From NCBI GenBank assembly GCA_013399895.1, contig VXBA01002851.1, forward strand, positions 399,100 to 463,099: a DNA stretch of 64,000 nucleotides, in the 5' to 3' direction. The notes beneath the pieces were generated by a model, which saw only the letters and a program-made list of their open reading frames with translations, did no database searches and was not told where the DNA came from. This DNA comes from Serilophus lunatus (taxonomy: Eukaryota > Chordata > Aves > Passeriformes > Eurylaimidae). The position numbers and the translations under genes were made by a program. Below, one piece after another: positions 1 through 13,599 of this stretch (position 1 is the first letter of the stretch; each line of letters opens with the position of its first letter).

Positions 1-44
1 TTTTCATATAGCAAAAAGTAAGTGGTGCATGTATAATTCCGTAC

Positions 45-100
45 CTCTGATTTTGTGACGAAACATTCTGGCTAAGAATCTTTGCTTTGGCTTCAGCAAC
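45..100 (-). CDS. SYCP2L: Tentative last SYCP2L exon inside the window
   Basis: A 56-base exon, phase 0 to 2, encoding VAEAKAKILSQNVSSQNQ. Strong acceptor TCTCCTTCAG, donor AGAG|GTACGG. The reading frame continues beyond position 1, where the C-terminal coiled coil of the family is expected. Confidence 0.5.
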
Positions 101-3100
101 CTGAAGGAGAGGAAGATATTTGTCTTGGAGTCCAATTACCCCACAAAATAATGTACATAATTAAAATGTATCAAATTCACAAGGGGTGGAGGGGAAACGG
201 GTCACAAGTCCAGCATGGAAACGTAACTTTTTAATGGAATCTGTTGATTGAAACAGTGTCATAAATTAGCATAGACGAACATTTGCTGCCTCAAACAGAT
301 TTGCATTTTCCTTTCCTTGCTCTATGAATAATGCTCATTTTAAGCACTAACGTCTAAGAAACACTTTAATCAGTGTAAGCACGTGCTGTAAGCACGGCAC
401 AAAAACCCTTTGAGAGCTTAGGGACAGGGTTCTATAGAGCAGGGATTTATGCTGACACCCAGTGGCAGTAGCAAGTATTGGGCGGTATAAGAGAAAATTG
501 AGGTGTCCCATTCATCACGCATTGCCTCAGAATTAGCAGGTGGTAGTGACAGCCCCCACAGTCGGGAAGAAGCTGAAAGCCAAAGGGTTTTTGTGTTAGA
601 GGCACCTTGGTGGAAAACATCAGGAGCACATTTACACTCCCTAGGAAAATCCACACCAGTCAAAGTTTCAAAGTAAGCAAAGCAACTAATTTTTATTCAT
701 TTTTTAAGGGTCCGTGAAGTGCAAATCAATTAGAATTTCTAACAAAAATTTTGTGAGGACTGGCTTTTAATCAGGGATTCCCAACTTGCAAATCAGGGCT
801 TGAAACAGATTTCAGTCTCTGCTGTCTAGCCTAGGAACACAAAGTAGATGTTCAGCAATCTGCCTTTGATATTTAATAAAACACAAACATACATTGGCCT
901 TCAACCACAGGCACATCCCATAGCCTTACTCAAGCAAAAGCTCGTTTCTCTTATCATACATTGCTAATCACTGCTTGATTTGTGGTGGGTATTCTCCCTA
1001 CTCAAAAAATTTCCTTTTCTGTCACACAGAAAAAGCCAAAAGTGTCTCAGATTCCCAGCTGTCTGTTTTGCTATAACAATGTGTCCACCCTTATAGCATT
1101 TCTGCAGCAAATGATGTCCCCTTCTTCAAATTACTGCTCTTTTAGGTGCAGAGTTGGGATCATAGAACTGTCCCTAACAGCTTCTTAGCTTTACCTTTTC
1201 ATGACTGGAAGAGTCTGAGTTTTCAAAGTCATAGATTTCCTGCCTGCAAGAAAACATATGTGGCAGTGACATACAAACATGAAGAATGCCTCAGTAGAAC
1301 TTCACTAAGAACATGGTAATGATGCATGGTTTGTTCCTGACCCCCTCCTCTATAAACTCCATTATACAGTAGAGGCTCAGATAACTAATTTTAGGTGTGT
1401 AATGTTTCTCAGCTTCTGAAAAGTACTTGCTCCTTTCCTGCTCAGTCTCTATCTTTGACTGTCTTGATTCCCACTCTTTCAATTGTAACTTTAAGATAAA
1501 CATTCAAGAGATACAAATTACCCTATTCCTAGAGTTTACCTGGTGGACATTTGCTTCCCATATCACCAATAGTAGTACGTGGTAGGAAAAAATAATTAAT
1601 CGAAATATTATACCAGAAGCATTTAAGGGATAAAAGTTCATTTAATTCTCTTTCGCAAATTCCAATATTTGTTTGTTCTTTAATCACTTCTTTATGTGCC
1701 TCTAGAGTTTGTTTTCACGTCTTCCAACATTTAAACTTAACAGTACTTTTATTGCTTTCTCCAAATCGTTACAATTTTAAAAATTCCTAGAACTATTGCT
1801 CAACTTACAGTACACTCTCCCTTCACTAGTGAAAGAACGGGAAAACTAAAGCACTTGAGTTTCTCGTTAAAGCCTCCCGAGGGAAGGAAACGTTCATTTC
1901 CAGATGAAACACTAGAGGGAGCAGAATGATCAAACAAAGGATTTCTTCACCTCTAACTCCCACAATGCTACTCCTATTTTAAGACCCGTATTTGTGGCAT
2001 CAGATTATTTTGCTTTAAAACACACAACTTGTAGTCCTGATGAATTCCTGCATCCGGTTTTCCTATTCTTATGTACAATCAATCAAAAAATTCATCTAAA
2101 CACTCATGGGTTTTTTGGGGAGGGCTAAAAGCCTGTAGACTGAAGCAGGAAGCCCCAAGAAAGCCCCAGAGCAGCAGCAGACATCCTCACATACACTGTA
2201 TTCACCCTCCTGCCCAGCAGAAGATATTAACTTGAACAGTTGGCAGAGAGTGCAGGAGGAGGAGTGTCAAACTTCCAGTGCCTCAGACTGCATATGGCCC
2301 CTGAACCCTCAAGTGCTTATGACCACAGAGCCACTAGCTTCGAATGTGAGGAAAAGAGAGACAAACTAAGAAAGAGACTGTCCTGAAACCCTAGGACACA
2401 TGATGACAAAGAAATGGGATGATATCTGGGAAAACTTAAGTGTTTGTGAATGAGGCTGATGCTCTTAGTTTATTGGAGGATGGGAGGGTGAGGAAAGATG
2501 GAAAAGCCAATGTGACATAGTACCACAGAGATAGAAGGAACTTTTAGCACACTAGGTTTAGCTTCCAAAGTGTTTATCACTTTGGGGACATAAAGGATAC
2601 TACTGAGACAAGTTATGGATCCCTTATAGCCTCGTGCTTATTTTGTTGTCTGTTCTATTCAGACATCCCACCTCACGGGAATACTCTCCCCCCACAAGTA
2701 CATTGCCACAGGGCCCGTGTGTCATACCTGCCTTCAGCCTTCTGCATGGCCAAACTTGTTTTCCTGCTTTTTTTTTCCCAGGCAACGTCCTTTGGAAAAG
2801 CAGCAAGTTGCAGGATCTAAACCAACAATACCCAAAGTCATGTTGTTATCCAAGAACCTGCTACAAACAGATATAAGGCATGCCAGAAAACTTCCTTCCT
2901 CCTACTGCAACAACTATCCAGATGCAACTGTTGCCTGTAGTTCTTTCCTACGAAAAGTACCGGACTCTCAATGCTGAAACTGGGGGGCCAAGAGGGGAGG
3001 GATACAAAAAGTTGTTCAAAAGTTTGAATTCACTGTGCAATGGGCAAGTGTTATGAAATATTTGAACTGATAGTAAAAAAAAAAAGAAAAATTACATTTA

Positions 3101-6100
3101 AAAATCAAAAACTAGCATCTGGAAATGTAAACCCAAGAACAGACCTAAAGTGTGATTATTCATATAACTTAAGTACCTAACTCAAAAATATTGCTTTGGG
3201 AATTTAGTTTCAAATGAAGCGCATAGATTTTTGATTTTCTTTTAATATGTGGACACATCAATAGAAGTTTGCAAGTGCTCAAGTTTTCTGAAGAAACACA
3301 ACTACAGATGATTCTCATTTACTTGTTAATTTACCCAGGTTGCAAGTTCCCTGGCCAGTATTACAGAGGCAGACCTACCATGGTTGGGTCATTAGAGCTC
3401 AGACACTAAACTGAATAAACATCTGAAGACTTCCTGAGGTTCACTTCCTTTCAGGAAGCAAACATATGCTCTCACAGACTGTGTGCAAGTGCTGTGACAT
3501 GCAAGTTTGTCCCATACACAGTCAGTCTGGATGCCCACATACCACTGTACTCCTGGACATGAGCACAATCAATTAATTAATTGATTAGGCCTCTCTAGAA
3601 TGAAGTTGGTAACTGTCACCCCTGCAGCTCACTGGTAGTGTCAAGTAGCACGTCATATCAGATGTGACACTCCATGGGCTCGGGAGACCACTCACTGGCA
3701 TGAGTGGATCCACCCATCCCAGCTTTCTTCTACAACTCCACCAGAACCCCTCTTCCCTGCCTCATTTCTTCTCACTCACGTGAGCCCCAAGGCAAAGATA
3801 CCTTTGATGTTGACTCCTCCACGAGTTTTTCTTCCAGAGGCTTCTCGCTGGGGACAAAAGGACACATGAGGGAGCTGTGCATTTAAAGACGAAAAAGCCT
3901 GTGAAGTACTAAGGACAAAAACCCCCTTGCATCAATTAACGTCAAAGCAATGGTTTAGGTGTGTAGGGAAGAAAATGAATCAATAGCTCTACAGAAGCTC
4001 AGCTCCTTAATTACAAGAAATTCTGTCCTAAAAAAAAAAAAGGTACCACTAATGCCAAAGTGAACTCAAATTCACATGCTCTTTCCCAAAAGTCATGGTC
4101 CCTTTTATGAATAGCCTCATATTTGGTGAGCTCCAGTTGCATAGCTGAAGTTAAATTCCCTGTAAATCAGCTATGTGCTCACCTTGAACTTGGATTAAAT
4201 CCATGATGGTAAAGAAAAGTCACACCAAAGCAGCTGCCAAGCTAGTAACCATACATCATTGTTCAGGATCTCCAGAGTGCTGTAACTCTGAGCTAACCAG
4301 CCTTACTACCCAGGTGGAAAAAAGAATCTTTTTCTCATTTAATAATTGAGGGAATAAACCTCAAAGTTACATGCATTAAAACCCCAGGGGAAGGAAATAT
4401 ACCTCTAAACCCAACAAATCCACACATACGCCCAAAAACCACTTGGCAACTTTTTGTCTGCAAGACACTCACCTAGGCTTGGCTTTCATCCTTGGAGATG
4501 GAGTTTTGGACTTTTTTGCTGAAGAAGACAAGGAAACTAGAGCTTTACCCTCTGGAGCTACTATGAAACACTCTATCTACTTTTGCTGTAAGGCCCACAA
4601 AAATAGAGCCTTCAATATGTCACCTGAGTGACACATCATTAAGTTAGATTTTAGGAACTGAAGGGAACCTTATCTGACCTGAGCCTTTGTTAGGATCTTC
4701 GTAGTCAGTTTGCTGGCTCACTGTAACCACGGCAACACCAGAATTACCCATTTTCTGCTTAGAGATATGAGACCATGAACAGAATGTGCATGTGACCAAT
4801 AAAAGCGCAGATTTTTTTAGAAATAGATATTTTTCAGTGTTAGTCTGAGACAACAGCTGAATGACAGGTACATCATTAACCATACACAAAAATATTTTAG
4901 GTTCCATGTAAGTAATATCATGGATTTCTCATAAAGAGCATCCCACCATCGTCTTATAAGAGGAAGTAAAATTTTCTTTTTAAAGGAATTTTGGCAAAAT
5001 TGCACTCTGGAAGCACATGTTTGGGCTGACTGGATGCAAACCAGTTTGAAAGAAATTTTTAGCCTCACCTATAAAAAAGCAGACTGGAGGAGGGGGAAAG
5101 GGGGCATAGGTAATATTCCATCATATGCCAAATACTTACTGCTACAGTGCCTGTTAACTGCTGGTTGTGCTCGGAGGTTAAGCTGTCCGATAAAGTCTTC
5201 ATGTTTTCAGAGTTTGAGGGATCTTTCCTCCTCTGTATGATAGAGGACTCAGGTATCACTGTAGGACAGCAACAGGGGTAAGAATGTCATTACAGTAACT
5301 GAACACACTCACTACCTCCTTTCCATTATGATACGTATGCATAAATTGTAATAGCACAGCTTAATAGGCACAAACATCTCACTATCATGTTTAATAGAAC
5401 AAGTCAAACATCTCCAAATTACTCAGTGCAGATTTGCAATGCTAAATAAACAGCATCTTCAACCTGTTCCCTCTAAGGCCCTCATACTACATGAGTACTT
5501 TCAAGTTTATCATCTTATTGTCACCCTGACTTCTAAGCTCTGGAAGATACAGAATGACCCTTTGTGCCTGGCTAAAGCAGTGGGATCTTCCACCACCTGG
5601 TTCCCTCCACTGAATCTCTACCAGGCACCGCATTATCTGTTTCACTACGGATTAACTACCTTTGTACTCCTTGATTGCTTCGAGTAGCAGTGCCCACTTT
5701 GTACCTCACTGTACTTCATGGTGGGCGCTGATGAAGGAACTCCTAGCTGACCTGCACCTCCAGAACATGGGGAACTTTAGAGGACTTCCATTCCATTCCA
5801 TTCCATTCTAGCTCATTTTAGGTTGTAAACCTAAATAACTGCCCCAGACATTTAGAGGTGGAAGGAGCTCTTTCAAATATTCACCCGGAGAAATCTGAAA
5901 TGCACAGTAACTTTGATGAATGTAAAAATTTGTTTTCAGTATTGACTCAGAAAGCTAAGAGCTCTTGAAACTTGATTTGTTGCTCAGGCAGTGGGTGGTG
6001 GCAGAAGAAAGAGCTGCGAGTTCACAGCCTTAGATGATGTGGAAATATCTGTCAAGCAAGTTACAGCAAGGAATGATCCACACAAAAAGTAATCACCCTA

Positions 6101-9100
6101 AAACCTGAAATACAGTCAGTTTTGAAGCAAGGACAAACTGCTGCCTTCAAAGATGAAAGATAACTATATAGAAAAAAGCCACCATCCAAATAATTCAACA
6201 CTGAAGTTGAACTGAGGAAACATTTCCTGTTTAAGACCAATTTTGAGCACACTCATGCTTTTTTTCCTGAATGCAGCTTTTCCTTAAACTGTGGATCCCA
6301 GCTGTGGTGGAGATCTACAGAAGAACTTCAGAGCAGGACAGAAAGAAAGAAAGGAGCTACTCTCTGTTGTTCTTGGACAAGTGCTTGGCTTAGACCTTCT
6401 TTTTGGTCAGACACCCAACCATCATATCTGTACTGCAGGCTCCGAGTTGCCTCAACCTCTATCATATCTGGAACACAATTAAACTCAGACAAATGATGCT
6501 GGAAGAAGACATTTTGTAGGAGATGTTCACTGGCAGCACAAGGAATTACACCATTTGATGATGGAAAACTCAACATGTCCAATTTAAAGAAATATAAAGC
6601 ATTGGCTTTTTATTGACTGGTGAGAATAAGGAAAAAATGCCTATTCCAGGTCCAGCTAAGAACCTTTCCTGAAATAAGGCACACAGCTACATTTGTAGCT
6701 GGAGCACACACCAAGACAGCCCTGCAGCACAAGGTATTTACAGCAGCACTCACAACGGCCCTGCACACAGCAGCAGGTCACCTCATGCAGAGAGGAGCTG
6801 GGCTGCTGCTCATCTTTACCTACTAATAGGGCTTGCAGGTGAGAACTTCTGCTCCCCCAGCTTCTCTTTCACAACAGCACCAGGCATCTCCAGGGTATCA
6901 TCCACTCCGGGTGGGTTAAGGGGACCACACCGCACCACTCTCTAGCACATCATCTTGTCAAGAAGTCATCACTGCCTTGCAGGAAGCTTTGGTAGAGACT
7001 GCGCCATCACATGCACCTCGCTGCAGAGGAGAGCTTTCTAAATGCCGAGGTGCAAGAACTGATCCAAAGATCCTGTGCTTTCAGGAGGACACAGATGCCA
7101 CCATCCCCTCCTGCAGGCAAGCTCCCACATGCACTCACACAGAGCAGCCAAACCAGAAACCAGGCATTGAGCAAGCAAGAGGGGTTGACAGAAGCATGTA
7201 CCTGCACATGGAGAAACACTACTGCGTACTCTTTGCACATCAGCAGTCAGCCAGTAGCTGAGTGCATCTTGCCAGTCTGCCTGCCAGCTCGCAGATCCTG
7301 TACCCCTGAGCCATTCCCCTGTTCATGCAACTCCAACAGCACACGGCCCATGGTGCTCAATCCTCACTCTCTGGGCTAGAGGGACTCATCATCTGCCACA
7401 AGCACCAATTACCAAGCTCACAGGATAGGAACAGCAGAAGACTGAGCTTCACCATTGGCTTGGTTTCTTGTTAATGTGAAGAAAGATAATATGCAGGTAC
7501 CCAAAAATGCCAGGAGTGGAGGGATTTAGGAAAATTCATTTCCAAATGCTAGAACACTAAAGAACACTAAACCTAACAGTGTTAAAAATACTGGGTGTCT
7601 GGAAAATACACATCCCTGTTCTTGGGGCTATTTTGTTATTTCTGCTGTCCCCTCTCCTCATCCTGGCTGCCTTCTGAAAAGTCTGCAAAACTCATTTTCT
7701 TCCTATGCCAGGGAGACAATTCCTGAGAATGCAGGAGGAGAGAAAACACACACGCATTCTTGGGACAGACAGATGACCCTCTCTCATGTAGGTTCACTGA
7801 GGGGAATTTTCCTAAGTTCTCATCTCCTCAAAATAAATCTTCCAAGATATTTTATCTACCTCTACAGTTGTTTTTTAATTTTTAAATGAGGTTAACTGCA
7901 AGCTGCAGACTACAAGTGAAAACAATAATTTGAAAACTGAGATATTTAAATTCAATGAAATAACACAAAAATTAAAAAAAATCACCTGCTTCATTTTCTC
8001 TGTCTTGCTTCCCAGTATAGACAAACTTCTCTTCAGTCTCATTTATCTGTTGGTGTGAATTAATTTCATGTAAAAGTGATCATTAAAAAGCATTCTTTAA
8101 TCAAGACAGCTACTTAATAACAAAACTAAGAGTTGCTAATTACCAGCAACAAATCATGGGATGCTAATTGAGTCAATCATTTGGAAAGGTCTTGGCTCCT
8201 GCAAGGGCAAATAACAGCCACTATATTATGATTATTTACTGTCATGAAAGGTTTTCTGCCATCTCCATACTCTGTGGATGAGTTACAGGTAAAGAATTAA
8301 CTATATTAACATTTAGAGAAAAAAAAAAGTCACACAGATCCCCCATGTTTTTACATTAGCTTATAAAAACCCTTAGGGATTTAGAAATACTCTACTCTTC
8401 ATCTAGAAGTACTAGTTACAAAGTCAATCTAAAATTTGCATCTTGCAACACACCTATTTCCTTCTCCAGGTTCTTGCACAACAATTTGCTCATCCTGTGC
8501 AATGTAACACTTGGAGCTATATGTAAGAGCATGTTTATACTTCAAGTTACGTGTTGGTGGTTTTGTTAAAACAAAAAAAATCTCAAAAAAAAAAAAAAGT
8601 AGAGCCCAAACCACTAACCAATCCAAAACAGCAAAACCAAAAAACCTGCAAAATTCACGCGAGACTTAAAAAACTTAAAAGCCTAAAGCAACAAAAGTTC
8701 ACTCTTTTTAACTTCCTGTAAGCTAAAAAACAAAAACACAGCTTCCTTCTCTCCTCCAACTCCTAAGCCTTGTAGCTTAACTCCACCCACCCCCATGAAC
8801 ACCAAAGCCACACCAACACAACTACAAATAAAAAAGCTTCCCCAAATAACATCCCGAGTTAAAAAGACTTTTTCACTGTGTTATATTTTTCAAGGCTTCA
8901 AAAGCTAAAAGTTGACTACCATGAAAAAAAGAAAAGCACCTTGCCCTTCCCACTGCTTCTCTTTAGCCAGCCTCCCTAGCCTTTAAAAACAGTTTCCTTA
9001 TTTCTTTTTTCTTTTGTTTCCCTTTTGCGTGGTTTTTGTTGAGTTTTAATTTTGTGTTAAGTCTAGAGTTCCCTTAAACTGTTATCTTTCTTTAGGTGAG

Positions 9101-12100
9101 CTCCAAACAAATAAACTGTTTCCCTGTTGTTCAACATTCTATTCAGTCTTCTCATCACTGTTCAATGTACCTGTAAATAAAACACAGCAGTCCTCAAACC
9201 ACCACATTATGCAATTAAATGCCACAGTTTTTATTCCCTCCTTCAGGAAGTAAGCAAAAGTAATAACACATAAAATCCATTAACAAATCAATTTAACCTT
9301 CTTGCTTCTGACCATAAATTCGAAACTTCTTTCCTAAAATGCCTAATCTCTCTTCCAGGCCAAAACCAAGAACATCTATGTAGAGTGTCATAAATCTACA
9401 GTAGGAAGACAGATATATAATAATGAGGTATGGATAAAATAAGCAAAGAAAATGCTCAAACAAAAAACAAACATGAACAGTTTTGCCCAGTGTAAAATAA
9501 AGTTTAGGAAAAAAACCCCAAACATCTCATATTAAGATCTTACCATAATTTTTTCATCTCCCAGGACTTTTTTAATTATACTTAAGATTTCAAACTCAGC
9601 ACTGAAAGACAATTTGATTTTTGTTGCTTCTGTTTTGTTAAGAGCAGCAGGTATCTTCATAAAAATTTTAACAATCTTTTGTCTACCCTCCTCTGTGTAA
9701 AAAAAAAAAAACAAACAACAACAACAAAACCCAAAAAACAAATCTGTTTTAGATCAAGATATTCTCTTATCAACCACAAAATATCTGAACAAGTTTTTGG
9801 AATTTTTAGAACAGTCTCTTTTATATCTCACCCATGCATTTCCAGTTACTCCATTTAGACATTTCTTGCCCATTGAATCTTGATGATTATGCTGTTGCTT
9901 AGGGCATCTCAACCTGTGTTCCTTGGGTATGTGGGGTGAATTATTGTGCTAAATGGGCCCACACACAGTCCAGTAAGCAGAGCTAGTAAAACTATCAAAG
10001 AGCAAGGCAGGAAAGGAGGAGAAGACACAGGAACCCTCTTTAGCGATGGTGAGATTTTAGGCTGACTCCCACGTGTCTCATGGACCCACAGACAAACAGA
10101 GGATCATGTCAGGTGGAAAATCTTACCTGTCAGGCTGTAACTGCTGACAGCTTCTTTTGACAGCCTCACAGAGTCCCAAAGAGCACCCTTTGAAAATCAA
10201 AGCCACCACATCAGAAGGAACACACGCCTGCCCACTGCTTTAGGCTAAGCCCAAGGCCATCTGGGCCTTGCTGTTACCTCATTACTGTCCACATAGAAAG
10301 TCACACTCTGGCTGCCAGTGTTGAAGTCAATCCAGAACTTTTCCAGTTTTTCATCTGATGGCTTCTTCACCTGGGGAAGAAAAGTGATACTGTTTTCCCC
10401 AGAAAAGCTCCAAAACTGCTGTATCAGTCTCGATTTTCTTTAATGAGACAAAACTGGAAAGTGTTGCCCTACATATCTGTGTACATATATACACACCTTG
10501 CAGAAATAAGAGTTCAGATCAAACTGTGAGCTGCCAGCCTACTGCTCACCCAACCACACCCACATCAGGCATGGCTCTGCATCAGCCAAGGGAAAGGCAG
10601 CATGCGTTTGTGTTTGTTCCAGTATAGAGGCTATGGAAGTTCTCTCTGGTTCTCAGCACTTGAAATAGGCAGAAGCAGTGGAACCTGCTTCCATTTAAAT
10701 GGTTTTGATTCAATATGACTGTCGGGAGTGGTGCCACAGTACATTTACTAAAGGTCAGTAAAGCACTCTGCAGAATCTGCATCTGTGACCTCTCCTTCAT
10801 GGGCATCAGGCTAATCTTGTTTTCTGGCATTATGGGAACAGCTATGCCAGAGGAATCAGCATTGTCCTGTCCTCCTGTTTCTTTTTAGAGCTCTCTCTTC
10901 TGTCATCACCTTGACGAAAAATGCTGCCTCTATCATTTGGCTGATACAAAAGCCAAGTCAGCAGCAGCAAGTTCGGAGCTAAGTGACAAACCAGCAAACT
11001 TTTCAACTAGAGTGGAAGGTTACGAACTACATATAAAGAAATTGAGCTTTCCAATGAGAAAGAGGGAGGGGAAAATAAAAGAGAAAACTTTTGCCACAGA
11101 AAAGAACATTTTAGCAATGGTAACAGTGCAGGGAAGGTGTCAGAGCTTTAAGGGCTTTTACCTCTTCCATGTCAGCAAAGGCAGATATACATGGAAATGA
11201 ATACACTCTGGAAGAAAAGCAGACCACATGATCCATTCAATATTAGAGTCTGAGTAATGATTTTCTTTTTCGTGAAATTTGTTACTAATCTTATTTATTT
11301 AAAAAAACTTAAAAATTCCAAAAATAACTTCAAATTAGAGACAGTTAGACACTATGGTATTTTAGTAGCGATATCTTTGATTTAATTTTCCAAAGAACCA
11401 TCATAAAAATGAACTTAAGTCTTCACATGCAATGTAATTTATTTTTTTTTTTAATATCACCCAAGGAAGTTTACAATCCTATTTATTCACCTCTGCAGTA
11501 AATATGGCACCAGTTTATTCTGTTGGTCTCCAGCTTACCTTCTTTCATCCCCAAGCCTTTCATTTAGCAGGTTAAGAAATTTTCTGCAGTCCTTCAAGAC
11601 AAATGACATATTAAAAACTCAGGCTACATTTCCATTACAAACACTTATTCTACTGGGCTGTGTAACCTCTATTCCAGTTATAAGCTTTAAGTGGTCTGTG
11701 GGATGCCAAAGGCCACTAGGGAAGAAATACTGCATTTACTACAAATGGTTGGACCCAATTTACTTCCACTAACCCTCCAAACAAACTTCCAAAACGTATT
11801 TATTTATGTTATATTTTTTTTTTTAAATAAAATGACTTAGTTAAAATAGAATAGCTCTTAGTTCTATGTGCCATTTAATACTTTGCATATTAATAGAAAA
11901 AGACAAAACATGCCATCCACAATTAACTGAACTTTGTGTATAAAATCAGTTTTGGTAGGAATTTTTTTACAAGGACATATTGACTAAACTGAACCAAAAC
12001 TAGCCCCTATAACAACTTGTCAAGTATGTTGTTTTCAAAATAAAGACCCTCACCGTCTCAAATTCTCTATCCTTGATCTCTTTGAAAGCTTCAGCAAGAT

Positions 12101-13556
12101 AGTTATCTTCAAACCAGTGGTGAACAAGGTCATCTCTCCATTTTTTTATCATTATCCTACAAAGTGCTTCTGAAAGGGCAACCTGAAGGTCATAATCTAC
12201 ATGGTAAACATAAGCACAGGATAAATATCTCCCCTCTGGCACGAGAGACTTTTCTAGCAATGCTACTCTTGCTCATATGTACTACACAGCCATGTTTATC
12301 ATCTAGCTTCAGTTTCACGCAGGAGAACAGTGGAGGGGAACAGCCAAGCATTAGCTCCAGGCATCCTCAGCTCCCTCTGACTTCGTGAGGTTAAGGTACG
12401 GCGTGCTGCAAACCACAACACACTCAACTGTATTGGGAGATGCTCTTGGGGTTCAAGAAGGGGACGCGAGCAAAGACTCATCACTGACTCACTAGGATTA
12501 AGTTGCATTCATGGCAATACTCTAGAAAGCGTTATTATTCAAAGACAAACAAAAAAGATTCACTGAAGAGGTTATAAGCCTTGTTAACTGAAGTTTGTTC
12601 ATACCGTGGTAAAGCAATTAAATTTTTTTTAAATACTAATAGCTAGCATATTTTGCAATTAGATCAGGTTTACATATGTATTTACTTCTCTACTTGCATC
12701 AGTTTAGTTTTTCTTATTAGTTAATGCACATTAATTATACCACCCAGAAAGAATTAATGCATTGCTGCATTTAACAATTTTTATTAATATTTTCTCAAAG
12801 TACCATCTGATTTTTCTCTCTGAAGTCAACTTTCTACAGGGAAATAATTGAAATTATTATTAATCTATAGTAAATAAGCATATGAGGTACAGTTGGAGAA
12901 ATTTGTGAGAATAACCCCTAAAGATTTCTTACCACCAGCCTCCAGTATAGTTTTTGCAAGGTCTTTCCTGAAACAACATAATGCCACAAGTTAAAGTGGA
13001 AATAACTAATTCCTATTGCAGGGAAGACAGCATTTAGCTCTAGGAGCTAGAGGGAAAACCACTTACGTAAGAGAGCACATCACCTCAGACAGAGGGAACT
13101 TCTTTCTGTCCTCTCGTGGGACAGTGCTGAGTATAGAGTTGAGAGTCCTCAAAGCCTTTCCCCCACAAAAGGGGCAGAAAATGAAGGGAAATAATTCAGC
13201 AACATTTTTTCACATTTTCTATCTAATTACACACTTTTGTGCAAATTTATCTGATTTTCTCCCCCTAGGGGGAATCTTACCTCCAGACGCACGGTGCAGC
13301 AAATATTTGCTTCTGTCACTAGATGCCCTAGTTCAGGTAAAAATAAATTCACCACCTCTTTCTTCCCTAGAAAAATAATTTGCAAGGTTGCAGCTAGAAA
13401 TGCACTGGTTTCCATAAAAAAGACAGTTGGAGCAACTACATTTTATTGTGTTGAAAGAGTAAAAATATCCCAGCTTAAAGTTCGTTTTAAAACAAAGCTT
13501 CCCACCATCTAATCCTAGACAGAAAAGGAAACTGGTAACTCCTATAGAAGAAGAAG

Positions 13557-13599
<43 letters not shown>

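Noticed and set aside
1291..1503. Minus-strand frame with charged, coiled-coil-like content (KEWESRQSKIETEQERSKYF)
   Set aside because: It looks like SYCP2L C-terminal coil and has an acceptor-like TATCTTAAAG, but no good donor follows, and its phase could not be tied to neighbours. Not called as an exon.
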